In this document: positions 46,126 through 53,379 of the stretch, in pieces
Position numbering within the stretch: the first letter of the stretch is position 1
Layout: the number at the start of each line of letters is the position of its first letter
NCBI GenBank assembly: GCA_030529725.1
Contig: JAUMWI010000003.1
Span: 23,528 to 81,816, forward strand
DNA: 58,289 nucleotides
Reading direction: 5' to 3'
DNA from: Eubacteriales bacterium
Lineage (GTDB): Bacteria; Bacillota; Clostridia; Oscillospirales; Oscillospiraceae
Program-made: the position numbers and the translations under genes
The notes under the pieces: generated by a model
What the model was told of the DNA's origin: nothing
The model's database searches: none
What the model saw: only the letters and a program-made list of their open reading frames with translations

Positions 46126-46180
46126 GCTTGTAATGGTGAAACTTTTTGTAAAATCTTTCGTCAGACCAGATACAGACCGC

Positions 46181-46209
46181 TTGCATCGCGGAAAAAATTT
46201 CTGTAAAAT
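46181..46209 (+). promoter_or_regulatory. Sigma-A promoter of the SH3-domain protein gene
   Basis: TTGCAT (46181-46186), 17-base spacer, TAAAAT (46204-46209). Confidence 0.72.
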
Positions 46210-46241
46210 AGAGCTGAAAAGAAACTGTGGGAGGTTACGAT

Positions 46242-46982
46242 ATGGAAGGCCGCCGTGTACAAAGAAACGCACCCAAGCGCAATCCGCTGTATCTCATTTT
46301 TATCGCTCTTTGCACCGCCGTGCTGCTGCTTTTGATCGTTGTTGCCGTGCTGAGTTTCCAGCTTGCAAAGACGCATAAGGAGCTGTCACAGGTGCAAAGC
46401 AGACTGGAACAGTATGAGCCTGATGCGTCTTTGCCCGACAGTGAGCAGGGCGCGGAAGAGATGGGCAGCGGCCGTATTCCGGGCGATGATGTTGAAGCGA
46501 CAGAACCGGTATTCACTCCTGAACCGGACACAAATGTAAACTCCGGTACGAATACAGATGCCGGAAACAGAACAGAGGTGAAGGTGGGCTGGCTGGATCT
46601 GACCGGACACAAAGAAGTTCAAACTGCACCGAAGACCGTTTTCGACAAGTATTATGTCTACTACACAGCACAGAACGTTAATCTGCGCGGCGGTCCGGGT
46701 ACGAACTATGAACGCATCCGGATGCTTGAGCGCGGCGTTGAGGTTCAGGGAGCCGCCAAGGACGCGGGTTGGACATTCATCAGTGTAGACGGAAAGTTTG
46801 GCTGGGTCAGTTCAGAATATCTCTCCACAACCATGCCGGAGCCGGAGACACCACAGGAAACGGGGACACCGGAAAACGAAACTCCCTCCGCTCAACCGGA
46901 GATTCCTGCAGATAGTTTCGAGACCGCGCCCTCTGCGCCGACAGGGGAGGAACAGCAGACTCCCGGTTGGCTGATCGAGTAA
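46242..46982 (+). CDS. Membrane-anchored SH3-domain protein
   Basis: 246 residues, function unknown. A short basic cytoplasmic end, one transmembrane segment (about residues 17-40), a coiled-coil stretch, a Thr/Pro/Glu-rich linker and an external bacterial SH3 domain (about 138-200: NVNLRGGPGTNYERIRMLERGVEV ... GWVSSEYL), then a long Pro/Glu/Thr-rich tail. Bacterial SH3 domains usually bind peptidoglycan. ATG 46242 follows GGGAGGT. Monocistronic. Confidence 0.85.
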   Translation: MEGRRVQRNAPKRNPLYLIFIALCTAVLLLLIVVAVLSFQLAKTHKELSQVQSRLEQYEPDASLPDSEQGAEEMGSGRIPGDDVEATEPVFTPEPDTNVNSGTNTDAGNRTEVKVGWLDLTGHKEVQTAPKTVFDKYYVYYTAQNVNLRGGPGTNYERIRMLERGVEVQGAAKDAGWTFISVDGKFGWVSSEYLSTTMPEPETPQETGTPENETPSAQPEIPADSFETAPSAPTGEEQQTPGWLIE

Positions 46983-47000
46983 GAAGGACCGATGGAAGCA

Positions 47001-47049
47001 AAGGGACTGTAAAAATCTTCGTCCGGAAACGAGATTTTTGCAGTCCCTT
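47001..47049. terminator. Bidirectional terminator between SH3 and NifX-like genes
   Basis: A 17-bp stem with one wobble (47001-47017 with 47033-47049) between convergent genes. Confidence 0.75.
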
Positions 47050-47082
47050 ATTATCGAAGTGAATGATGATGAGTGCGCAAAT

Positions 47083-47466
47083 TCAGTGGATTTTGCAGCT
47101 TTCACAGTTCATGGAGCAGGTGTGTCCGTGTCCGCAGGCGTTGCAGGTGTTGTTTTCATCAAACACGATCGCGCCGCCTAAAAACTGCAGTGCCGCATCA
47201 TCCGGCGCAGCAGAAGCAGCAGGGAAGGATATGATACCCGCCGAGGCGACGGCCTTACGCTCCGACTCTGAAATGCTGCCGCAGACGAGCGCGTCAATGC
47301 CGTAGCGCTCCAAAAGAGCGAGTGCGGCATCAATGCCGCTGCTTTCTGCGTCGACGAGAAATTGCCGCACGATTTTGCCGTGATCGTCCTCATAAAAGTG
47401 AAAAGCACTGCATGTACCGAGTGAGGAACTGACGGAATCCCGGTCAATGGGAATTGCAATACGCAT
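47083..47466 (-). CDS. NifX/NifB-like iron-molybdenum cofactor-binding domain protein
   Basis: 127-residue protein of the Nitro_FeMo-Co family. The N-terminus (MRIAIPIDRDSVSSSLGTCSAFHFYE) and CGSISESERKAVASAGI fit the fold that holds Fe-S/Mo clusters in NifX, NifY and NifB tails. The C-terminal 20 residues are rich in Cys and His (CNACGHGHTC..NCESC), a metal-binding tail. No nitrogenase genes are near; in anaerobes such solo proteins are common and of unknown role. AGGAGG precedes the start. Confidence 0.88.
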   Translation of the reverse strand: MRIAIPIDRDSVSSSLGTCSAFHFYEDDHGKIVRQFLVDAESSGIDAALALLERYGIDALVCGSISESERKAVASAGIISFPAASAAPDDAALQFLGGAIVFDENNTCNACGHGHTCSMNCESCKIH

Positions 47467-47505
47467 CGTATGACCTCCTATGCCTTTTTGCTTGCGGTAT
47501 GACCT

Positions 47506-47534
47506 ATTTTACCATAACACCTACAAAATGAAAA
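47506..47534 (-). promoter_or_regulatory. Possible promoter of the NifX-like gene
   Basis: Minus strand TTTTCA (47534-47529), 17-base spacer, TAAAAT (47511-47506). Confidence 0.5.
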
Positions 47535-47634
47535 GTCCTGATACGTTTTCTGCCACGGCATGACCGGACGAAATGCGAACGGCAGTATATTCTGAAGGGA
47601 CGTTTTTTTATTTTTACGGAAAATGGAAAAAAAC

Positions 47635-47663
47635 TTGTTTTCTTGCGCGCTATATTGTATAAT
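47635..47663 (+). promoter_or_regulatory. Sigma-A promoter of argS
   Basis: TTGTTT (47635-47640), 17-base spacer, TATAAT (47658-47663). No T-box leader is visible in the remaining 76 bases before argS. Confidence 0.75.
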
Positions 47664-47739
47664 TACAAAATATATTGCATACTGCAAGAAGTGGGATACC
47701 CTTATTTTGTTTAAAAACCAAAGAACGAGGTATTGAGAT

Positions 47740-49482
47740 ATGAACATGATTCAAAGCGCAAAAGATCAGGTCGCCCAACTGACACAGAAAGCATACGCAG
47801 CCGCCGTGCAGGAAAACCTTCTGCCCGAAGGCGTGACGACCGTCCCCGCCGTCGAGATCCCCAAGGATACCTCGAACGGCGACTACACCACCACCTTCTG
47901 CCTGGCAGCTTCCAAGGCGATGCACAAGAATCCCCGCGAGGTGGCGAACATTCTGACTTCCCACATGCAGCTTGACGGCACCTACTTTACCTCTGTTGAG
48001 ATCGCAGGCCCCGGCTTCCTGAACTTCCGCCTCGGTGAGAAGTGGTATGCCGATGTGGTTGCCGCTGTTGAGAACGAGGGCAAGGATTTCGGCCGCGGCG
48101 AGGGTCTCAAGGGCAAGAAGTATATGGTCGAATTTGTCTCCGCCAACCCGACCGGTCCCATGCACATGGGCAACGCGCGCGGCGGCGTTCTGGGCGATAC
48201 GCTTGCAGAGGTGCTCGACTGGTCCGGTGCAGACGTCTGGCGCGAGTTCTATGTCAACGACTTCGGCAATCAGATCGACAAGTTCGCCAAGAGCATTGAG
48301 GCGCGCTATATTCAGCTCATCAAGGGCGAGGATGCCGTTGAATTCCCTGAGGACGGATACCACGGTGACGATATCCGCGAGCTGGCGGAAGCTTACCGCG
48401 CTGCAAACGGTGACGGCCTTCTTGATGTGGATGAGCAGACCCGCCGCGACACGCTGGCGAACTTCGGCCTTGAGAGTAATATCCCCAAGATGAAGTCCGA
48501 CCTCAAGCGCTACGGCATTGAGTTTGACGAGTGGTTCTTCGAGTCCTACCTGCACAACAGCGGACTTGTTGCCAAGGCGATGGATGAGCTGACCAAACTC
48601 GGCTGGACCTACGAAAAGGAAGGCGCCCTGTGGCTGCGCACCGCTGACATCACGCGCGAGCAGCTCAAGAAATCCGGCAAGAAGGACGAGGAAATCGACA
48701 AGCTCGATCTCAAGGATGACGTGCTGCGCCGCGCCAACGGTTTTTACACTTATTTTGCCGGCGACATTGCTTATCATTACAACAAGTTCTCCATTCGCGG
48801 CTTCGATAAGGTCATCAATATCTGGGGCGCCGACCATCACGGTCATGTTGCCCGTCTCAAGGGTGCCATGGACGCGCTCGGTCTCAACGGTACGGAGCGT
48901 CTTGACATCGTGCTGATGCAGCTTGTTAAGCTCGTGCGCGATGGCGAAGTCGTGCGTATGTCCAAGCGTACCGGCAAGACGATCTCCCTTTCTGATCTGC
49001 TTGACGAGATTCCGGTCGATGCCTGCCGTTACTTCTTCAACGCCAAGCCGGAGACCCAGATGGAGTTCGACCTCGGCCTTGCCGTCCGTGAGGACAGTGA
49101 GAACCCCGTCTACTATATCCAGTACGCCCACGCCCGTATCTGCAGCCTGCTCAAGGCGCTTGCAGAGGAAGGCTACACGGCACCCGAGGCAGCGAAGATC
49201 AACATCGCGCTTGCCCAGAGTGAGCAGGAGCAGGCACTGATCAAGGAGCTCTCTGCCTTCAGCGAGGAAATCCGCATGGCGGCTCGTGATTATGACCCGA
49301 GCTATATCAACCGCTATCTCGTGCGTCTCGCTGCTGCGTTCCACCGCTTCTACAATGCCTGCCGCATTAAGGGCGAAGCCGATGACGTCATCGCTGTTCG
49401 TCTCAAGCTTGCTGAGGCGACCAAGCAGGTGCTTGCCAACGGCCTTGGTATCCTCGGTCTCAATGCACCGGAAAAGATGTAA
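47740..49482 (+). CDS. argS: Arginine--tRNA ligase
   Basis: 580-residue class I aminoacyl-tRNA synthetase. HIGH motif is NPTGPMHMGNARG (HMGN), the KMSKS site is degenerate as VRMSKRTGKTISL, and the C-terminal DALR anticodon-binding domain includes RFYNACRI. ACGAGG sits before the ATG. It charges tRNA-Arg, and a tRNA-Arg(ACG) gene lies 8 kb downstream in the arginine region. Single gene with its own promoter and terminator. Confidence 0.96.
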   Translation: MNMIQSAKDQVAQLTQKAYAAAVQENLLPEGVTTVPAVEIPKDTSNGDYTTTFCLAASKAMHKNPREVANILTSHMQLDGTYFTSVEIAGPGFLNFRLGEKWYADVVAAVENEGKDFGRGEGLKGKKYMVEFVSANPTGPMHMGNARGGVLGDTLAEVLDWSGADVWREFYVNDFGNQIDKFAKSIEARYIQLIKGEDAVEFPEDGYHGDDIRELAEAYRAANGDGLLDVDEQTRRDTLANFGLESNIPKMKSDLKRYGIEFDEWFFESYLHNSGLVAKAMDELTKLGWTYEKEGALWLRTADITREQLKKSGKKDEEIDKLDLKDDVLRRANGFYTYFAGDIAYHYNKFSIRGFDKVINIWGADHHGHVARLKGAMDALGLNGTERLDIVLMQLVKLVRDGEVVRMSKRTGKTISLSDLLDEIPVDACRYFFNAKPETQMEFDLGLAVREDSENPVYYIQYAHARICSLLKALAEEGYTAPEAAKINIALAQSEQEQALIKELSAFSEEIRMAARDYDPSYINRYLVRLAAAFHRFYNACRIKGEADDVIAVRLKLAEATKQVLANGLGILGLNAPEKM

Positions 49483-49489
49483 ATAAATC

Positions 49490-49522
49490 AAAAAAGAAGC
49501 CGAGTTTTCGGCTTCTTTTTTT
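49490..49522. terminator. argS terminator
   Basis: Stem AAGAAGCCGA/TCGGCTTCTT (49494-49503 with 49508-49517), GTTT loop, flanked by A and T runs; it can also serve the convergent NimA-like gene. Confidence 0.93.
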
Positions 49523-49558
49523 ACCTGACGGCGCAGGCGATTTGCTTGCGCCGTTGTG

Positions 49559-50071
49559 TTATTTCGCGTCCGGTTTCGTTTCCTGCCGCGCACGCACCAG
49601 CTCAATGGCCTCTTTACCGGTCATGTGCTCAATATCAATGCGGATGATGCCCATTGCGTTCCACGTGTGCTCGATCTCCGCATCGCGGCGTTCTGCCGGC
49701 TCTTCGGGTGAGTATTTGTCGGCAAGAGCCTGTGCAGCAAAACGTTTTTCTGCCTCATCTTCGACGAGATGTGCCCGACCAAAGGCAATCACACTGCGAA
49801 AATAGGTGGTAAACTCCTCGGGAACATTCCTGTTTTCGTCGATGATGCAGAAGGAGACCTTCGGGTTGCGTGCAATGGCATCGATCTTGTGGCCGGAGGT
49901 CGCCCCGTGAATGTAGATAATCCCATTCTCATAATAGTAATTGACGGGCACGGCGTAAGGATAATCGTCGTCACCTGAGAGCGCAAGAACACCCACAGTA
50001 CCGTGTGTGAGAATGTCGGCAGAAAGCTTGTCGTCAAGAAGCTGACGGAATCTTCGCATTTTTCTGAACAT
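49559..50071 (-). CDS. Pyridoxamine 5'-phosphate oxidase-like flavoprotein (NimA-like)
   Basis: 170-residue protein of the PNPOx/split-barrel flavin fold, Nim subfamily. TVGVLALSGDDDYPYAVPVNYYYENGIIYIHGATSGHKIDAI (read as LALSGDDDYPYAVPVNYYY and GATSGHKIDAI) matches the FMN-binding core. Related Nim proteins reduce 5-nitroimidazoles to harmless amines, but most chromosomal homologues are of unknown function. Convergent with argS, and head-to-head with the region holding the yjiH leader. Confidence 0.87.
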   Translation of the reverse strand: MFRKMRRFRQLLDDKLSADILTHGTVGVLALSGDDDYPYAVPVNYYYENGIIYIHGATSGHKIDAIARNPKVSFCIIDENRNVPEEFTTYFRSVIAFGRAHLVEDEAEKRFAAQALADKYSPEEPAERRDAEIEHTWNAMGIIRIDIEHMTGKEAIELVRARQETKPDAK

Positions 50072-50540
50072 GGCAAAAATGATCCTTTTCTTTTAAAATG
50101 ATGCGACATAGAGGGTGTGCGCAGCGCATAGGGTTCATTGAGCGCGATTTTTGCTGGTTTTCTTCATGGTAACAGAAGAATCAAATATCCGCAAGAGGGA
50201 AGTTTACGGAAATATCCTTTTGCCTGCCGGAGGGGGACAGTCTGCGGACAAAATGGACAGGACAAGGGATGCAGTCCCGGTTCGGAATTCCGGAAGGAGG
50301 TGCAGCTTTTGCTTCAATGAAGTGTCTTTGTAAAAAAACGCGATTGGACTGTGTAACTTGCACAAAAAATGACGCGAATTTTCAGCTTTGTTGTTGCTGG
50401 CATACAAATTGAGACCGTGACTGGTACTTGCTATGCCCTGTGAATCGTGTAAAGTAAATGTATATTCAGCGATTTATCCAAAGAGAAACGACAAAAAGAG
50501 ACCTTTTTGGACATCGCAAACAATTTTAGGAGGAGAGAAA
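50072..50540. other. Long non-coding stretch with a Cys-rich mini-ORF
   Basis: 469 bases between the NimA-like gene and yjiH with no supported gene. Contents: four closely spaced GGACA/GACA units (50235-50262), a GGGA-TGCAG-TCCC hairpin, a perfect AAGGAGG (50294-50300) without a well-placed start codon (TTG 8 bases on gives only three codons), and a 31-codon frame at 50317-50412 with seven Cys. A weak promoter TTGCTA-16-TAAAGT lies near 50428-50455. This could be a structured leader for yjiH. Confidence 0.45.
50317..50412 (+). CDS. Doubtful Cys-rich mini-ORF
   Basis: A 31-codon frame with 7 Cys, including CxxC and CCC, starting 16 bases after AAGGAGG, which is too far for normal initiation. 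It matches no family I know. It is listed because the composition is striking, not because expression is likely. Confidence 0.15.
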   Translation: MKCLCKKTRLDCVTCTKNDANFQLCCCWHTN

Positions 50541-51890
50541 ATGGAAAACAAAGGCAAACTCAAAGCAACATTTATCATTACTTCCGTTATCGGCGTTCTT
50601 CTGTTCATGGTCCCCGTCAAGTATGACGGCGCAATCACCATTTTGGTTAAGATCCTGGCAGACATTATCGGTGGCGTTGTCGGCGACTTCCTGCCGCTGC
50701 TGGCCTGCATCGTGTTCACGATTTCTTCGATTGGCGCGATCGTTGCCCTCGGCAAGCCCAAATTCATTACTGAGAGCCGTGCGCTCAGCGCAGCGTTCTC
50801 CTGCTCCATCGTTTGGGTCATCATCCGCGTTATCGGCACTGTCTTCGCATGGATGACCTTCCTTGGTATGGAAGGCGCTGGCTTCGTGGACATGGTCACC
50901 AACGGCGATGCCGGTGGTCTGATTCTCTACGATCTGCTGTCCACCCTGTTCATCATCACCTGCATTGCGTCCTTCCTGCTCCCGCTGCTGACCGACTTCG
51001 GTCTGCTCGAGTTCGTTGGCGCCCTTCTGACCAAGTTCATGCGCCCGGTATTCCAGGTACCCGGCCGTGCAGCCGTTGACTGCATTACCTCCTGGATCGG
51101 CGACGGTACGCTCGGCGTCCTGCTGACCTGCAACCAGTTTGAAGACGGTTACTACAGCGCGAAGGAAGCCGCAACCATTGCGACCTGCTTCTCCGCCGTC
51201 TCCATCACCTTCTGCCTCACCGTTCTCGACGAGGTCGGTCTGACCCAAATGTTCCCCGTTTTCTATCTTGTTGTCTGCCTCGTCGGTATCATCTGCGCGA
51301 TCATCAACCCGCGTATTCCGCCCCTGTCCCGCTATAAGAACGAGTACCTCGTCGAAGGCAAGGCTATGCCCGACACCCGTCCCGAAGGCTACAAGAGCTC
51401 CGTTGACTACGGCATGGATCTCGCCATCAAGCGCGTTGCCGAGCACAAGGGCTTCGGTCAGTACATGCGCAACGGTGCCAAGAACTTCATGAGCATGTGG
51501 TTCGCCACCCTGCCGACCGTTATGGCCATCGGCACCATCGCCCTGATCCTCGCCAACGAGACCCCGATCTTCGACTGGTGCGGCATCCCCTTCCGCCCGC
51601 TGTTCCAGCTCCTGCAGGTTCCCGAAGCGGAAGCTGCTGCTTCCACGATGATCGTCGGCTTCACCGATATGTTTACCCCCGCCATCCTCATCGCCGATTG
51701 CGAAAATGCTATGACCCGCTTTATCGTTGCTACCATCTCCATCACTCAGGTTCTGTACCTCTCCGAGATGGGCGGCCTGATCCTCGGCTCCAAGCTCCCC
51801 GTCAACTTCGGCCAAATGTTCCTCATCTTCCTGGAGCGCACCATCCTGTCCATCCTTATTGTCTGCCCGATCGCACACCTGCTGTTCTAA
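50541..51890 (+). CDS. YjiH-family membrane protein (Gate domain)
   Basis: 449-residue protein with about ten hydrophobic helices, of the YjiH/nucleoside-recognition family. A Gate-type block is visible around ITSWIGDGTLGVLLTCNQFEDGYYSAKEAATIATCFSAVSITFCL (SWIGDGTLGV and KEAATIATCFS) and again near FTDMFTPAILIADCENAMTRF. Transport substrate is unknown. ATG 50541 has AGGAGGAG 6 bases upstream; an in-frame ATG at 50433 has none. Its strong bias to C-ending codons suggests high expression. No arcD arginine/ornithine exchanger is visible in this region, so it may fill that role (inference). Confidence 0.85.
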   Translation: MENKGKLKATFIITSVIGVLLFMVPVKYDGAITILVKILADIIGGVVGDFLPLLACIVFTISSIGAIVALGKPKFITESRALSAAFSCSIVWVIIRVIGTVFAWMTFLGMEGAGFVDMVTNGDAGGLILYDLLSTLFIITCIASFLLPLLTDFGLLEFVGALLTKFMRPVFQVPGRAAVDCITSWIGDGTLGVLLTCNQFEDGYYSAKEAATIATCFSAVSITFCLTVLDEVGLTQMFPVFYLVVCLVGIICAIINPRIPPLSRYKNEYLVEGKAMPDTRPEGYKSSVDYGMDLAIKRVAEHKGFGQYMRNGAKNFMSMWFATLPTVMAIGTIALILANETPIFDWCGIPFRPLFQLLQVPEAEAAASTMIVGFTDMFTPAILIADCENAMTRFIVATISITQVLYLSEMGGLILGSKLPVNFGQMFLIFLERTILSILIVCPIAHLLF

Positions 51891-51935
51891 GATTCACAAG
51901 CAAATAAACTTCCGGCAGGTTATTATTCTTATTAA

Positions 51936-51990
51936 AAAAAGCGCGAGAGCCGGGATTGTCAGTATCGTTTTCCGGCTCCCGTGCTTTTAT
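51936..51990 (+). terminator. Terminator after yjiH
   Basis: A long stem, GAGCCGG/CCGGCTC plus AGCGCG/CGTGCT with one mismatch, an 18-base loop and a CTTTTA end. Confidence 0.75.
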
Positions 51991-52031
51991 CATTTGCATT
52001 TTTTCTCGGCAAAAAGTGAGGTAGAAAACCA

Positions 52032-53177
52032 ATGAATTTTTCAGATTCAGATGCTATTTTGGAAAAGAGCGGATATATTCTGCTTGACCGCGGCGCCTTA
52101 ATCGAAAACTACAACAAGCTTCAGCAGCATGTCGGGGAAAATGTCACCTTGATTCCCGTGGTCAAAGGAAACTGTTACGGCTACGGCGCAGAGCAGATAA
52201 CGGATATTCTGATTAACGACTGCAAGGTAAAGGTCATTGGTGTGGGTGCACTTTGCGAGGGAGTTGCCATGCGCAGCCGCGGCATTATGTGCGATCTGAT
52301 GCTGCTCGGCGGCATTGCTCCGCAGCAGTATCCCATTGCCCTGAAGAAGGATATCATCATATCCGTATTTAAGCCTGAGTGCGCTCTTGCACTGGAGGAG
52401 CTTTGCGAAAGGGAAAACAAGACCGCTCGCATTCAGATCAAGATCGAGAGCGGCATGAACCGTCTCGGCGTTCGACCGGGCACGGATCTTGACGAATTGC
52501 TGCAAACACTTGCCAAATGCCCGCACATCACAGTGTGCGGTGTGTATACGCATTTTGCCATGGCGACGGAGTGCGTTTTTGACCCGCTTTCCCTCAAGCA
52601 GCACAAAATTTTTGAGGCTGCCTTGGAGCAGATTTCCGCGGCAGGCATTCACGCGCAGTATATCCACTGCTGCAACAGCGCCGCGACCACATGGTTCAAG
52701 GATGCCTTCCACAACAGTGTGCGTGTGGGCGGTATTCTTTACGGGCATCGCGTGATGGAAGACGGCATCGAGCCGGTCGATATTCATGAGATCATCACCA
52801 TGCGTGCCTATATTACCAACCTCCATACGCTGCCGGCAGGGGAGAGCATCGGATATCCCCAGAAATTCCGCAGCGATAAGGATCTTGAGGTTGCGACGCT
52901 TTCCGTGGGTTTTGCCGACGGCATCCCCGTTGACTATGCCAGAGGGCAAGGCCAGCTTATTGTCAACGGCAGGTGCACACGCTTCTTAGAGCTGTGTATG
53001 GATCAATCAATCGTTGATGTTACCGGAATTCCCTGCAAGATCGGCGATGAAGTAACGCTGATCGGTGCAGACGGCGATGAATGTATCACCGTCCAGAGCA
53101 TTGAAAAGAGAACCGGGCGTACGTTCGATGCTTTGCTGACTTTTATCAGCGGAAGAATTGCGCGTATTTGTCGATAG
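52032..53177 (+). CDS. alr: Alanine racemase family protein
   Basis: 381-residue PLP enzyme with the fold-III barrel and C-terminal beta domain of alanine racemase. The PLP lysine is Lys45 in VVKGNCYGYGA (usual KADAYGHG), the catalytic tyrosine region is GESIGYPQKF, and CMDQSIVDVTGIP matches the second active-site element. The altered Lys motif and location beside arginine catabolism genes raise the option of a racemase for another amino acid, such as arginine or ornithine. Homologous VanT-like serine racemases are membrane proteins, unlike this one. GTGAGGTAG precedes the ATG. Confidence 0.85.
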   Translation: MNFSDSDAILEKSGYILLDRGALIENYNKLQQHVGENVTLIPVVKGNCYGYGAEQITDILINDCKVKVIGVGALCEGVAMRSRGIMCDLMLLGGIAPQQYPIALKKDIIISVFKPECALALEELCERENKTARIQIKIESGMNRLGVRPGTDLDELLQTLAKCPHITVCGVYTHFAMATECVFDPLSLKQHKIFEAALEQISAAGIHAQYIHCCNSAATTWFKDAFHNSVRVGGILYGHRVMEDGIEPVDIHEIITMRAYITNLHTLPAGESIGYPQKFRSDKDLEVATLSVGFADGIPVDYARGQGQLIVNGRCTRFLELCMDQSIVDVTGIPCKIGDEVTLIGADGDECITVQSIEKRTGRTFDALLTFISGRIARICR

Positions 53178-53243
53178 ACCTGCATTTCCATCTCAGAATG
53201 CCGTATGCCAATTCGGCGCATGATCATAGGAAAGCTGACAAAA

Positions 53244-53260
53244 TTTTGTAAATTACAAAA
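53244..53260. promoter_or_regulatory. Palindromic operator over the MocR gene promoter
   Basis: Perfect palindrome TTTTGTAA-A-TTACAAAA. It covers the -35 box of the promoter just downstream, so a protein bound here should block transcription. Auto-control by the MocR-type protein is inference. Confidence 0.65.
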
Positions 53261-53275
53261 CTTTTATGCTATAAT
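53246..53275 (+). promoter_or_regulatory. Sigma-A promoter of the MocR gene
   Basis: TTGTAA (53246-53251), 18-base spacer, TATAAT (53270-53275). Confidence 0.7.
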
Positions 53276-53379
53276 GACAATGAGAATGCACTTGATGCCG
53301 CTCGTGCGAGGCTGATACATGTTTTTTCGGTATCACTTAGAAGCACGGGCAAACAGGCATGGGGCCGAAAGGAAAGCGC

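Noticed and set aside
47650-49605. A 651-codon open frame on the minus strand opposite argS
   Set aside because: It is an antisense shadow of a clear arginyl-tRNA synthetase in codon-biased DNA, with no ribosome site and no recognisable motif. The same holds for long minus frames opposite the first ABC ATPase (271-1782), glgD/glgA (32211-33770) and yjiH (50526-51878).
50129-50136. TAGGGTTC, resembling the start of a ykkC/guanidine riboswitch
   Set aside because: The downstream conserved blocks (CTGGTCCGAGAG, ACACGG, GGGAxAAAAGCCCGGGAGA) are absent.
50138-50320. Two overlapping frames of 60 codons upstream of yjiH
   Set aside because: Start codons lack ribosome sites, the composition is random-looking, and the frames overlap each other.
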